Assembly: GCA_029260795.1 (NCBI GenBank)
Contig: JAJDCO010000154.1
Location: forward strand, 1 to 64,000
Reading direction: 5' to 3'
DNA length: 64,000 bases
Source of the DNA: Planctomycetota bacterium
GTDB lineage: Bacteria > Planctomycetota > OFTM77
The notes beneath the pieces are model-generated. The model did not search any database, was not told the DNA's origin, and saw nothing but the letters and a program-made list of their open reading frames with translations. Made by a program: the position numbers and the translations under genes. This document shows positions 42,783 to 51,923 of this stretch, in pieces (the stretch's first letter is position 1; each line of letters opens with the position of its first letter).

Positions 42783-42788
42783 TATAAT
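42783..42788 (+). promoter_or_regulatory. Possible -10 box before the TMTC-like gene
   Basis: A perfect TATAAT, 54 bp before ATG 42843, in otherwise GC-rich DNA. No clear -35 lies 16-18 bp upstream, so it is only a candidate. Confidence 0.35.
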
Positions 42789-42842
42789 CGCGGCTCCTGA
42801 CCCGCGCGCTGCCGTCCGAATCGTCTTGAGCACCGGCCCGGT

Positions 42843-45803
42843 ATGACCCTCGAGAACACGTCGCCCATCTTCGAGCCCGGGTTGCCTCTGGCGAGGGACC
42901 GTGAGCGTGTGGGATTCCTGCTCCTGGTCAGCCTGGTCATCACCGCCTACGCGTTCGCGATATCGCATCCGTTCCAGCTCGACGACCGCATCATCGTCGA
43001 GGAGAACCCCTACGTTCTCGACCACCAGTGGGGCACGATCCTCACCTCGAGCTACTGGGAATCCTTCGATTCGGTGCTGGGGGACGAGCAGGCCCTGTAT
43101 CGACCCTTCACGGTCCTGAGCTACGCGATCAACCATGCCGTGCTCGGTCCGAGCCCCGCCGGATATCGGGTCGTCAATGTCTTGCTGCACCTGCTGGTCG
43201 TGGGCTTCGTGTTTCTGATTCTGCGCACCTGGTTCGGCGGGCTCCCGGCATTGGGCGGCGCAGCGCTTTTTGCGCTCCATCCCTTGCAGACCGAAGCGGT
43301 GACTTACATCTCGGGGCGTGCGGATGTCCTCGCCGCGCTCGGCTTCGTCGTCGCGTTGTGGGCGTTCCCTCGAGCGGAGGCGAGTACGGGGCGGCGCCGT
43401 CTTGGCTGGATGGGATTGTCGTGCGCTGGCTATGGCTTCGGCCTGATGAGCAAGGAGATCGCCGTCAGCCTGCCAGCGGTCTTGGTGCTCGTCGATCTGG
43501 TGGGTGAGCGCGGTCGAGGGGGATCCTGGGGGGCATGCCTGCGACGCGTCTTGAGGGGCTGGCCTCGGTACGCGAGCCACTTCGTCGTGCTGGCGATCTT
43601 TCTCGGCTTGCGATTCGCCGTTCTCGGAAAGCTGGCACCGAGCTCGGCCGACATCCCGCTCTTGGACAACCCGCTGCGCGATCTCACGTGGCTCGAGCGA
43701 ATCGATGACGTGATGGCGATCACGGGCCGGCAGATCGAACTGCTTCTCCTGCCACTCCGACAATCGATCGACTACTCGTTCGATCAGATTCCCGTGACAC
43801 CCGGACGGGTCTCCGACAGCTGGGGGCATCTCGCGTTGAGCGTCGGCGCGCTCATCGCCTTCGCCATCACGGCTGCCCGCCGACGAGCACACGCGGTCAC
43901 TCTGGGCGGCGGTTTCTTCCTGATTACCTGGCTACCGATCTCGAATCTCTTCGTCGTGATCGGAACGATCCTCGCCGAGCGCATTCTCTACCTTTCCTCG
44001 GTCTCGGTGGCTCTGCTGGGAGCGGCCGTGATTTGGAGGAGCGGTCGTTGGTCGAGAGGCATGCGAGCCAGTGTGCTCGGAGTGATCGTGCTGCTCTGCG
44101 CGGGCGCTTTCTACAGGACGCTTGTCCGCAATGGCGACTATCGATCGTCCACCGCGCTGTGGGAGTCTGCCGCCCGCGTCTGCCCAAACGCTGCTCGCGC
44201 CCAGTTCAACTACGGCGTCAATGTGCGTCGCCGCGCCGAGGAGCTCGAGTTCGCGGGGAAGACCGATCGCGCAGGCAAGGTGCGCGAGCAAGCGCGCGAG
44301 CGGTTCGAGCGAGTCCTGGCGATCTACCCCGATCATCTCGACGCCAAGTTCGAGCTCGGCCTCTTCGCTTGGCGAGCGGGACAGCTCGAAGAGGCCAGGC
44401 AGCTCTTTCGTGCGATGCTCACCGCCCGTTCGCGAGAGAGCTCGAACTTGCCGGCGACGGTCGTGAACCTGGCCGAGCTCTATCTCATTCGAGGCGAAGC
44501 GGCGGTGGGGCTGCGCGAGATCGAGAAGCTGACGTCCGGCGTGCCCTACCTGGGACCGTCGGCGGCCTTGGCCGTGGGAATGCTCGCCGCAGCCGACGGC
44601 GACGACGAGCAGGCTCGTCGCGCGTTCGAGTTCGTGCTGACCCAGCCACTGCCGCGCTTTGGCGTGCTGCGCCAACAGCGCGCTCGAACCCTCCTCGAGC
44701 TAGCCCGGCTGGAGCTCCGTGCGGGGCGTCCCGAAGCGGCCCGACAGCGGATCAACGAGAGCTTCGCGCTGGGGATCGAGTCCGTCGAGCAGTACGTCAC
44801 GCTGGCCGAGGTGCACTCGGCCGGCGGCGAAGGCTCTTTGGCGGAGGCCGCGCTTTCGGAAGGGCTGAATCGGTTCCCGGGGAGCTCTGCGCTGCGCTCG
44901 GAGCAAGTGGCGCGTCTGCGGGAGGCCGGAAGTTGGACCGAGGCGGTCGATCGGCTCGAGGCGCTCCTCGACGAGCATCCCGGACAGGTCGATGCGCTGC
45001 GTGAGTTGGCTGCGGTCGGGCGGTCTGCGTTCGAGGCGAGCCTGGAGCTGCGCGGTGCCGAGCCGGAGACCTTGGCCAGCGCCCAGGGTCACCTCAACTT
45101 GGCCGTGCGTTGTTTCTCCCGAGCGACGAAGGAGGGCGCGACTGGCGCTCGATTCTCCCTCGCCCTCGCGCTGCAGCGTTTGGGCCGTTGGGAGGAAGCG
45201 GCCCAACACTTCGAAGGCCTGGCAGACCGCCGAGGACGAGCGGAGGGACTGTTTCGCACCCAGCTCGGCGACGTGTTGAGGGATCTCGGAAGGATCGATG
45301 AGGCGCGCGCGGCCTACGAAGCGGCGCTGGCTCGGGACGAGGAGAACCTCGGCGCGTTGGTGGGCATGGCCCTCTCATGGCTGGACGATGACGTCGACCA
45401 GGCGGCGCGCTGGGCCGAGAAAGCAAGATGGGCCGGCGAGGCAAGCGCCGACGCCGCGTGGATTGCGCTGCGTGTTCTCGAGGCACGAGGGAGCAGCCCT
45501 GAGCTGGAAGCGGTAGCGACGGAATTCCGTGAGCAATGGCCGGAAGATCCGCGAGGCTGGGTGGCGCTCGTGCGTCGGGAAGTCGGAAAGGCGAGAGAAG
45601 ACGGCGGACTGATCGCACTCGCGGGAGCCAAGGTTTTTGCGAGAGCGGCCCTCGAGCGAGCCGTCCCGGGAACGCGGAGCTTTCTCGAAGCCGCTGACGC
45701 ACTTCGAGCTACTCATGCGCTCGCCGAAGAGAGGGAAGATGCCGAGCGCATGCGGAGGGAGATCTTCGAGATCTGGGCCCCCGAGGATCCTCGCTGGCGT
45801 TGA
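42843..45803 (+). CDS. TMTC-like polytopic membrane protein with TPR domain (putative GT-C O-mannosyltransferase)
   Basis: 986 residues. The N-terminal half (about 20-430) has some ten to twelve hydrophobic segments and GT-C features: HPFQLDDRIIVEENPYV with the Asp pair in the first lumenal/periplasmic loop, YRPFTVLSYAINH, LHPLQTEAVTYISGRADVL, LMSKEIAVSLPAVLVLVDL and LAERILYLSSVSVALLG. The C-terminal half (about 450-970) is a long TPR array (FELGLFAWRAGQLEEARQLF and similar). The order matches eukaryotic TMTC proteins and many uncharacterised bacterial homologues. It probably transfers a lipid-linked sugar to exported proteins, with TPRs in the periplasm. The activity is inferred from family only. 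Confidence 0.85.
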   Translation: MTLENTSPIFEPGLPLARDRERVGFLLLVSLVITAYAFAISHPFQLDDRIIVEENPYVLDHQWGTILTSSYWESFDSVLGDEQALYRPFTVLSYAINHAVLGPSPAGYRVVNVLLHLLVVGFVFLILRTWFGGLPALGGAALFALHPLQTEAVTYISGRADVLAALGFVVALWAFPRAEASTGRRRLGWMGLSCAGYGFGLMSKEIAVSLPAVLVLVDLVGERGRGGSWGACLRRVLRGWPRYASHFVVLAIFLGLRFAVLGKLAPSSADIPLLDNPLRDLTWLERIDDVMAITGRQIELLLLPLRQSIDYSFDQIPVTPGRVSDSWGHLALSVGALIAFAITAARRRAHAVTLGGGFFLITWLPISNLFVVIGTILAERILYLSSVSVALLGAAVIWRSGRWSRGMRASVLGVIVLLCAGAFYRTLVRNGDYRSSTALWESAARVCPNAARAQFNYGVNVRRRAEELEFAGKTDRAGKVREQARERFERVLAIYPDHLDAKFELGLFAWRAGQLEEARQLFRAMLTARSRESSNLPATVVNLAELYLIRGEAAVGLREIEKLTSGVPYLGPSAALAVGMLAAADGDDEQARRAFEFVLTQPLPRFGVLRQQRARTLLELARLELRAGRPEAARQRINESFALGIESVEQYVTLAEVHSAGGEGSLAEAALSEGLNRFPGSSALRSEQVARLREAGSWTEAVDRLEALLDEHPGQVDALRELAAVGRSAFEASLELRGAEPETLASAQGHLNLAVRCFSRATKEGATGARFSLALALQRLGRWEEAAQHFEGLADRRGRAEGLFRTQLGDVLRDLGRIDEARAAYEAALARDEENLGALVGMALSWLDDDVDQAARWAEKARWAGEASADAAWIALRVLEARGSSPELEAVATEFREQWPEDPRGWVALVRREVGKAREDGGLIALAGAKVFARAALERAVPGTRSFLEAADALRATHALAEEREDAERMRREIFEIWAPEDPRWR

Positions 45804-45907
45804 GAGCGCGGGCGCTGGGCTGCTGGCTCTGACCGAGCTCATCGTGCCGACGGAGAGCCGAATTGCGGCAGGGCGGAGGCGGTCGAGTAGGTGGGGACCG
45901 AGTTGGT

Positions 45908-45996
45908 TGGTGGGCGAGGCGGGGTTCGAACCCGCATGCCCCGTGCGGGGCAGGGGATTTTAAGTCCCCCGTGTCTGCCAATTCCACCACTCGCCC
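45908..45996 (-). tRNA. tRNA-Leu (TAA)
   Basis: Minus strand. Acceptor GGGCGAG/CTCGCCC, D arm starting TGGTGGAATTGGCAGACAC, anticodon loop with TAA in GGGGGACTTAAAATCCCC, a long variable arm (TGCCCCGCACGGGGCA) typical of class II Leu, T arm GCGGG-TTCGAAC-CCCGC, discriminator A and encoded CCA. It lies 67 bp after the GNAT gene on the same strand and is probably co-transcribed or has its own promoter in that gap. Confidence 0.96.
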
Positions 45997-46063
45997 GGCG
46001 CGGAGATCAGCGAGGCGCAAGCGTAGCACGGCGCACGAGCGGCGTCAGCCGGTTGGCGGTCGG

Positions 46064-47092
46064 TCACAGGAAGTCGATGTCACCCGGGGTCATGTACCAG
46101 TGCTCGCGCAGGAAGTCGACGTGGATGCTGCTGTCGTAGCAGCGGGCCGAGAGGATGCGCGGGCTGGCCTCGACCCGGAAGCCCATTCCGTTGAGCCAGC
46201 CGAACTCGGGACAGTTCTCGGGGTACCACGTCGTCAAGCGCTTGAGGTCGTCCTGTCGCTCGACGAATTGAACGGCGTGCTCGAGCAATGCGAGCCGCGC
46301 TTCTTCGTCACCGGGATAGCTGAGCCACTCCAAGAGCGTGGCATCGTCTTCCTTGAGGCCGCCCCTTCGAATGACGGCAAAGCCGCGGAAGCGATCGCCG
46401 GGACCTCGCGCCTCGACGATTTCGTATCGGGTGTCGGGACAATCTGCGAAGCGCCAGTTCAAGTAATCGGGAGTGCGCTCCGTCGCAACCAGGAGCCGCT
46501 CTCGCCAGGCGAGCCACAAGTCACCGATCTCGTCACCGAAGCGCTCGGTCGGACGGATCTCGATGCCGTTCGGAATCGGGTAGGGGCGACGCTCCTCCAC
46601 CTGCCAGGTGAGGAAGTTCATCAGTCGGACGAAGCGATAGCGCAAGACGCGTTGCCCGATGCGCCAGTTGGCGGGAACGGGATAGCCGAAGAAGATCGAG
46701 TCCTGATCGGGCTCGCTTCCCCCATACGTCTTGGCCATCTCCATCGCTGTGCGCGCGAAGATACCTTGGCGCTTCAAGCCGCGCCGGTACTCGGGATCCA
46801 CCATGTGGTCGGCAAGCTGAACACAAGTCCTGTGCTCGCCGCGGATGGCGGTTCGAACCGGGATTCCACCGAACTGCGCCACGGCTTGCCCAGACTCGTT
46901 GAAGGCCAAGGCGTAGTGTACGGCATCGACGGGGTTGTCCAGGAACCGCCAACGCCAGTGGTCCATCGTGCGAGGCTGTCCGGTGTGGGGGTCCTCTCCG
47001 AACACCCGGTTGAAGAGGTCGAGCGAGGCCTGCTCGTCTCCGGGACGAAACAGACGCACTTCGAAATCGTCACCGGTCTTCACGAACCGCAC
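46064..47092 (-). CDS. GNAT-fold acyltransferase
   Basis: 342 residues from ATG 47092. It begins EVRLFRPGDEQASLDLFNRVFG, then MDHWRWRFLDNP and the acyl-CoA-binding-type region LADHMVDPEYRRGLKRQGIF followed by ARTAMEMAKTYG. A second, weaker GNAT-like half follows (PDYLNWRFADCPDTRYEIVEA). The two-domain GNAT architecture is common in uncharacterised acetyltransferases and in Fem-like or lipid/polysaccharide modifying enzymes. It is divergent from the diiron gene at 47370. The substrate is unknown. Confidence 0.8.
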   Translation of the reverse strand: MRFVKTGDDFEVRLFRPGDEQASLDLFNRVFGEDPHTGQPRTMDHWRWRFLDNPVDAVHYALAFNESGQAVAQFGGIPVRTAIRGEHRTCVQLADHMVDPEYRRGLKRQGIFARTAMEMAKTYGGSEPDQDSIFFGYPVPANWRIGQRVLRYRFVRLMNFLTWQVEERRPYPIPNGIEIRPTERFGDEIGDLWLAWRERLLVATERTPDYLNWRFADCPDTRYEIVEARGPGDRFRGFAVIRRGGLKEDDATLLEWLSYPGDEEARLALLEHAVQFVERQDDLKRLTTWYPENCPEFGWLNGMGFRVEASPRILSARCYDSSIHVDFLREHWYMTPGDIDFL

Positions 47093-47369
47093 TCATCCTT
47101 TGCACTTGACGGCACCTGGGGCGCCGGGGATCGTATCAGTCACGAACGGGGATCGCCAGATCGGCTCGGAGAGCCGATGAAGGCAGCGGTTTCTGGGTTG
47201 AAGAGCCTTTACAGGTTTCGAGATTCGTTGCTAAGATTGGCCGATTGGGCGAGGCGACTCGTTCGATTCATCAGCCGCAAACCTCAACGCTACAATGACC
47301 TGCAACTACTTATCCGACCCGCTGCCGCAACGGGCCCACGGTAAGTCCCTGGCTTCGAGAGGATCTTCG

Positions 47370-48134
47370 ATGGTGTCCCGAGCCCGCCTCCCGTTCGACA
47401 AGTTCTTCGCTCTCTGCGAGAAGCATCGCTGGAAGCTGGAGACAGATATCGAGTGGGAAGGGATCCAGCGAGATCTCATCACGCCCGACGAGCTCGAGAC
47501 CGTGCACCAGGCGGCGTTGGTCGAGGGCTTCAGCCCAACCTATGCGGCCGATCTCCTGGATCTCTATTGCGACGATCCCGAGATGGGCTCTTTCCTCTCG
47601 ATCCAGTTCTACGAAGAGTACAAGCATTTTCACGCGCTGCGCCGCTACCTGCGCCTCAACGGCATCGACATCTCCGACGCCGAAGCCGTCCAAGGTCACG
47701 AGAACCGAACCAAGTACGACAAGAAGCTGATCCCGATCCTCAAGTTCGGTGTCTCCGAGATCTTCACCGCCATCTTCTATCGCAACATCTCGGCCCGGAC
47801 GCGGGAGCCCGTGCTCAAGAAGCTGACCCATCTCATCTCTCAGGATGAGTACCGCCATCTCGGCTTCTACCTGAGCTACCTGGAGTGGCTGGTCAAGTCC
47901 GAGAACATCACCGTCGACGAGGTCAACGACGCCTTGATGCGGTATCAGCACCAAGGGCTCGATGCGATCGGAAGCTGGGTCGACTTCTGGAACCAGAACG
48001 GTCGGAAGTACACGGGCGTCGAGCCCTACATGGTGCTTCAGTCGAACCTGAATCGGATCGTTGGCAAGGGGACTCGGCTGCGTCGCCTCGCCCGCCAGAC
48101 GGCCGATCAACGAGCGGCCAACAAGTTCCGGTGA
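47370..48134 (+). CDS. Ferritin-like diiron protein, acyl-ACP desaturase family
   Basis: 254 residues. ATG 47370 (MVSRARLPFDKFF) has AGAGGATC upstream; the frame is open earlier without homology. Two E/D-E-x-x-H iron motifs are visible: QFYEEYKHFHALRRYLRL and SQDEYRHLGFYLSYLEWL, about 85 residues apart in a helical protein. This is the arrangement of soluble acyl-ACP desaturases (FA_desaturase_2) and related diiron oxygenases. It is shorter than plant or mycobacterial DesA. The last 35 residues are basic. It overlaps the next GNAT gene (GTGA). Possible roles are lipid desaturation or hydroxylation of a small molecule acted on by the flanking acyltransferases. Confidence 0.75.
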   Translation: MVSRARLPFDKFFALCEKHRWKLETDIEWEGIQRDLITPDELETVHQAALVEGFSPTYAADLLDLYCDDPEMGSFLSIQFYEEYKHFHALRRYLRLNGIDISDAEAVQGHENRTKYDKKLIPILKFGVSEIFTAIFYRNISARTREPVLKKLTHLISQDEYRHLGFYLSYLEWLVKSENITVDEVNDALMRYQHQGLDAIGSWVDFWNQNGRKYTGVEPYMVLQSNLNRIVGKGTRLRRLARQTADQRAANKFR

Positions 48135-49111
48135 GTCGACGCTCCCGGGCCGAGGCATTGGGGCTCACCTGCGAAGGACTCGCCCCCGGCACAGTCGACG
48201 AGCTGGTCGATCAGGATCTCCTGGCGACGGACGAGATCGCGACCTGGAACTGGCGGTTCCGCGACAACCCGTTCGGCGCTGAAGTCGCCTGCGCTCGCGA
48301 CGGAGACGGTCGGATCCAAGCGCTGCTCGCCTCCCAACTGACGCCCGTCTGGGTCGGTGATCGCTCGGCACCCGCCGCGTTGGTCTCGGTTCGACGTTTC
48401 GCTGCCGGACCCTCGTCTCGCCAACGGTACTCGGTCGCGATCGCGTTGGGGGAGTTTCTCGCCGAGCGCTTGAGAGAGCGCGGGGCGTCGGTCGTCTTCT
48501 GGGAGCCCGATCCGCCCGATGACCGTCCCGGTCAGAAGTATCTTCGACACGATGCCGTGCGGCTCGTCAACCCGATCCGCATCGATTCCGCGCATCTTTG
48601 TGCCGCTCTGCCGGTGACACCTGCGACGCCCGTGGCTCTGAGCGAGCTGGAAGGGATCGACGATCTCTGGCAGCGCGCACACGCTCAGCTCGGTGTCACG
48701 ACCGTTCGGAGCGCCGAGTACTTTGGCTGGCGATACGATCGACATCCGGATCACGAGTACGTCTTCTTCGGAGAGCGATCCGGTACCGAGCTCGAGGCGG
48801 TCGCGGTCGTTCGCGCCGAACAGGATGCCTCCCAGGCCTCGATCGTCGACTGGCTCGTTCCGGTGGATTCCCGGGAGGCCGGATTGCGCCTCGCAGCCGG
48901 GATTGCGGGGTGGGCGGATGAGAGCGGGTTTCCGTCGATCGACGCATGGTTTTGCGAATCGAGCCCGTACTTCGAGGCGGCACAGGATGTCGGCTTTCGT
49001 CTGCAGCCTGGCGGACGTCTTCTGGTCGCGCGCCCGCTGCTGCGGACGCTGGGTATCGAGATGCTGAGGGTTTGCTGGAATCTGGTCTACGGCGATCTCT
49101 CGGATCAGTAG
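48131..49111 (+). CDS. GNAT-fold protein, second copy type
   Basis: 326 residues. GTG 48131 overlaps the stop of the diiron gene. It has the same two-lobe design as the GNAT gene at 46064: ATWNWRFRDNPFG here matches DHWRWRFLDNPV there, and EYFGWRYDRHPDHEYVFFGE matches DYLNWRFADCPDTRYEIVEA. The usual acyl-CoA loop RRGLKRQG is weaker here (RRFAAGPSSRQRY). The two are diverged paralogues on either side of the diiron gene. Translational coupling suggests that it acts with the diiron protein. Confidence 0.75.
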   Translation: MSRRSRAEALGLTCEGLAPGTVDELVDQDLLATDEIATWNWRFRDNPFGAEVACARDGDGRIQALLASQLTPVWVGDRSAPAALVSVRRFAAGPSSRQRYSVAIALGEFLAERLRERGASVVFWEPDPPDDRPGQKYLRHDAVRLVNPIRIDSAHLCAALPVTPATPVALSELEGIDDLWQRAHAQLGVTTVRSAEYFGWRYDRHPDHEYVFFGERSGTELEAVAVVRAEQDASQASIVDWLVPVDSREAGLRLAAGIAGWADESGFPSIDAWFCESSPYFEAAQDVGFRLQPGGRLLVARPLLRTLGIEMLRVCWNLVYGDLSDQ

Positions 49112-49185
49112 GCTCGACCCATCGCAAGGGAGCTGCTAGAGTTCCGGCCGTGAACCCCTCTGGCACGAGCGAAGAGATCCGATCG

Positions 49186-50013
49186 ATGTCCGATCCGAGC
49201 TACGACGAGAAGATCCGCACTCTCGAGGCCCGGCTGGCTGAGCACGGAAGCGTGTTGGTCGCCTTCTCCGGTGGTGTCGACAGCGCGCTGGTCCTGGCGG
49301 CGAGTGTGGCCGTGCTCGGGACGGATCCGCGGCGAGTCTTGGCTGTCACGGCGGAGTCGGCCAGCTTGCCCCCGGGAGAGCTCGAGGTGGCGCGTGAGAT
49401 CGCGACCAGCTTGGGTGTCAGGCACCGAGTCGTCGAGACCGCCGAGATGGAGCGTGAGGAGTATCGGCGCAACGGACCGGATCGTTGCTACTTCTGCAAG
49501 GCCGAGCTCTATACGGTGCTGGAGTCGCTTCGAGCCGAGCTCGGCTTGTCCATCGTCGCGGATGGCTTCAACGCGAGTGACGTGGGGGATCATCGTCCGG
49601 GAGCGCAGGCCGCCCGCGAGCGTCGAGTGGTGAGCCCGCTCCAAGAAGCAGGGCTCCTCAAAGACGACGTTCGGCGTCGGGCTCGCGAGCTCGGGCTGCG
49701 CGTCTGGGACAAGCCTTCTTTGGCCTGCCTCTCGTCACGGATTCCGCACGGGACGCGGGTCGAGCCCGAGATCCTGGCGCGCGTGGGAGCGGCGGAGTCG
49801 TTCCTGCACACCTTGGGGCTGGGGCAGCTGCGAGTTCGCCATCATGGAGAGCTGGCACGGATCGAGCTCGATCCGACTGACATCGAGCGCGCGGCGGGCG
49901 AGCTGCGCGAGGCGATCGAAGGCGAGCTGCGCCGGCTCGGCTATCGCTTCATCTGCCTCGACCTGACGGGGTATCGCACGGGGAGCCTGAACCCGGTCTC
50001 GTCGACACTCTGA
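49186..50013 (+). CDS. larE: ATP-dependent sacrificial sulfur transferase LarE-like
   Basis: 275 residues from ATG 49186; GTG 49150 is in frame and possible. PP-loop SVLVAFSGGVDSALVLAAS for ATP, then TAESASLPPGELEVAREIA, CYFCKAELY with the Cys that may donate sulfur, VADGFNASDVGDHRPG and the conserved KPSLACLSSRIPHGT. LarE adenylates the NaMN-derived cofactor and gives up a Cys sulfur to build the nickel-pincer cofactor of lactate racemase. LarA, LarB and LarC are not in the window, so the cofactor user is unknown. It ends 6 bp before the convergent toroid gene. Confidence 0.85.
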   Translation: MSDPSYDEKIRTLEARLAEHGSVLVAFSGGVDSALVLAASVAVLGTDPRRVLAVTAESASLPPGELEVAREIATSLGVRHRVVETAEMEREEYRRNGPDRCYFCKAELYTVLESLRAELGLSIVADGFNASDVGDHRPGAQAARERRVVSPLQEAGLLKDDVRRRARELGLRVWDKPSLACLSSRIPHGTRVEPEILARVGAAESFLHTLGLGQLRVRHHGELARIELDPTDIERAAGELREAIEGELRRLGYRFICLDLTGYRTGSLNPVSSTL

Positions 50014-50019
50014 CCGGCG

Positions 50020-51126
50020 TCAGCGCTGCAGGATGGGCAGATACTGGTATGGCACGGCCAGGACCAGGATCGACGTCGCCGTCGCGTACTCCGAACCGTA
50101 CTGCAAGCTGGTCCATGAGCCGTTGGAGTGCTGGCGCCGCTTGAGCAGTCGCTTGGTGCGTGAGAACCAGCGATTCCAGCGGCCGAGATCGCGATACTGC
50201 CAGTAGGCCTGTGCGGCGTAGAGTCGGGAGTAGAACTCGAAGTGCTGGAGTCCGTCTCGGAAGTCGATGTCGGGATCGTGGCGATCGAGGTAGTCGATGG
50301 CGCGGTCGATCATTTGACTGTCATACTCGCCGACTGAGTTCAGTGTGGAGACCGCAGCGGCCGTCAGCGCGAAGGACGAGCGGCGATCGTGGAGCTTGTA
50401 GGTGAAGGACCCGTCTTCGAGTTGACTGCGGCGCACGTAGCGCAGCGCTCGTGAGATCGTCTGCGGGTTGACGTACAGGCCGCTGTTCCGGGCAGCGCGC
50501 AGAGCCTGGATCATCGTGATCGTGATCGAGTTCTCATGCGAGCCCGAGAACTTGCGCGGCTCATACCACCAGCCGCCTTCGTCACCTTGGCTCTGCTCGA
50601 TCCGGCGAACGGCTAGGCGCAGGGCTTCACGGATCTCGTTGCGTACCGAGGCGCGGCGGGTCATGCCGTAGGCTTGCGACAAGGCGAGGGTGGCATAGCC
50701 ATGGCCATGCATTTTCGACGTCGTATCGCCATCGGCCGCGATGTATCCCGCGCTCCCGTCATTGCCCGTGTGCTGCTGATCGAGAAGGTAGTCGATCGCG
50801 CGTTGGACCGACTCGCTATACGGGCCACGCCCTTCGGAATGACCGGCACTCAGAAAGGCGAGCAAGGCGAGGGCGGTGACCGCGGTGGGCGCTTCGTACT
50901 GCGCATCTCGGCAAGGAAACGACCCGTCTCGTGCTTGGCGAGCGGCGAGAAAGGACAGACCGCGTCCGATGGAATCGGCGAGGCCTTCGAGGTGGTCCTC
51001 GAAGGCACTCCGATCCGTGGACGGGGGAAGGAAGCCCGGACGCGACTCGTCCTGAGCCGAGCTCGCATGCAGCGAGCCGAGCAGGACGAGGGCCCCGGCG
51101 GTCCTGAGAACCCAAGACGGTCTCAC
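50020..51126 (-). CDS. Secreted alpha/alpha-toroid protein (prenyltransferase/squalene-cyclase-like repeats), copy A
   Basis: 368 residues from GTG 51126 (VRPSWVLRTAG), with GGAGGAGA on the minus strand before it. The signal peptide ends near SLHASSAQDE. The mature protein is made of helical repeats with QW-like motifs: RGLSFLAARQARDGSFP, RAIDYLLDQQ, QSQGDEGGWWYEP, RALRYVRRSQLEDGSF, RQHSNGSWTSLQ. This is the toroid fold of squalene-hopene cyclases and prenyltransferases, but no DxDD catalytic motif is present. It ends PYQYLPILQR, nearly identical to the ends of the copies at 58236 and 59421. Function unknown; probably a periplasmic binding or scaffold protein. Confidence 0.82.
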   Translation of the reverse strand: MRPSWVLRTAGALVLLGSLHASSAQDESRPGFLPPSTDRSAFEDHLEGLADSIGRGLSFLAARQARDGSFPCRDAQYEAPTAVTALALLAFLSAGHSEGRGPYSESVQRAIDYLLDQQHTGNDGSAGYIAADGDTTSKMHGHGYATLALSQAYGMTRRASVRNEIREALRLAVRRIEQSQGDEGGWWYEPRKFSGSHENSITITMIQALRAARNSGLYVNPQTISRALRYVRRSQLEDGSFTYKLHDRRSSFALTAAAVSTLNSVGEYDSQMIDRAIDYLDRHDPDIDFRDGLQHFEFYSRLYAAQAYWQYRDLGRWNRWFSRTKRLLKRRQHSNGSWTSLQYGSEYATATSILVLAVPYQYLPILQR

Positions 51127-51161
51127 GCCGCTGTCTCCTCCTTGGCGTCGTCGATACCGAG

Positions 51162-51884
51162 TCAGCGACGATCCACGTCGTTGAGGCGACGAAGATAGTC
51201 GTTCAGCCACTTGCGGTACTTCTGAGGGTACTGGTTCGGGTCGAAGCTACGGATCTGCTCTTGGACCTTGTCCGGCAGGTTACCCCAAGATCCGTATCCG
51301 GCCGTATTCTGTGCCTCACCCTGCTCGCCGGGAGGCGGTGCACCGCCTTGCTGCTGCTTCGCTTGCCCGCTCGATTCCTGAGGGCTGTCCGGCTTTCCTT
51401 GATCTTCGGGCTTCTTCTGCTGTCCCTCCTGCTGCTGCTGTCCCTCCTGCTGTTGCTGCTGCTCGCCAGTCTTCTGCAGGTCGTCGTTGCGCTGGCCTTC
51501 GCGTCGCCGCGAGCCGCGCTGGGGCTGGTCTTGACCGTCCTGCTGCTGCTGTCCTTCGCCGCCGCCGCCCGATTGTTGCTGCTGTTGCTGCTGCTGAAAC
51601 TTGGCGGCTTCGATGAGCTGGTCGATGCCTTGCAGCACCGAGCCTTGCTGGTCTTTGCCTTCTTGAACGAGCTTGTCGAGACTCTCGATCACGCGCTCTT
51701 GAGCTCCACGCGCCCCCTGGCCCGTACGGATGATGATGTCTTCGGCCGCTTTCATGTCGCGGCTGATCTGGCGCACGAGTCGCCGGATCTCTTCGGGATT
51801 GAGCTCCTCTTGTGCCGAGGCTTGTGCCGGCCAGGCCATCAGCATCATGAGGGTGCCGGCCATCAGGGTGAGCGTGTTGCGCAT
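51162..51884 (-). CDS. Secreted Gln-rich protein, copy 1
   Basis: 240 residues. Signal peptide MRNTLTLMAGTLMMLMAWPA, cleaved near ASAQEE. A helical head (LNPEEIRRLVRQISRDMKAA) is followed by a low-complexity middle of Gln runs (up to eight in a row, CAG-rich DNA), Gly and Pro. A conserved tail reads SWGNLPDKVQEQIRSFDPN then YPQKYRKWLNDYLRRLND. Head and tail match the next gene almost residue by residue, while the middles differ. Tails of the WGxLPxx...YRxxLxxYxxxL type occur in planctomycete envelope proteins as I recall; the role is unknown. Confidence 0.8.
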   Translation of the reverse strand: MRNTLTLMAGTLMMLMAWPAQASAQEELNPEEIRRLVRQISRDMKAAEDIIIRTGQGARGAQERVIESLDKLVQEGKDQQGSVLQGIDQLIEAAKFQQQQQQQQSGGGGEGQQQQDGQDQPQRGSRRREGQRNDDLQKTGEQQQQQEGQQQQEGQQKKPEDQGKPDSPQESSGQAKQQQGGAPPPGEQGEAQNTAGYGSWGNLPDKVQEQIRSFDPNQYPQKYRKWLNDYLRRLNDVDRR

Positions 51885-51923
51885 CGTGTCTCCAGTCGCG
51901 TGTCTTCTCGAGAGCGATATTGA

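Noticed and set aside
47291..47296. TACAAT as a promoter -10 for the diiron gene
   Set aside because: No acceptable -35 and only one weak hexamer; not enough to list.
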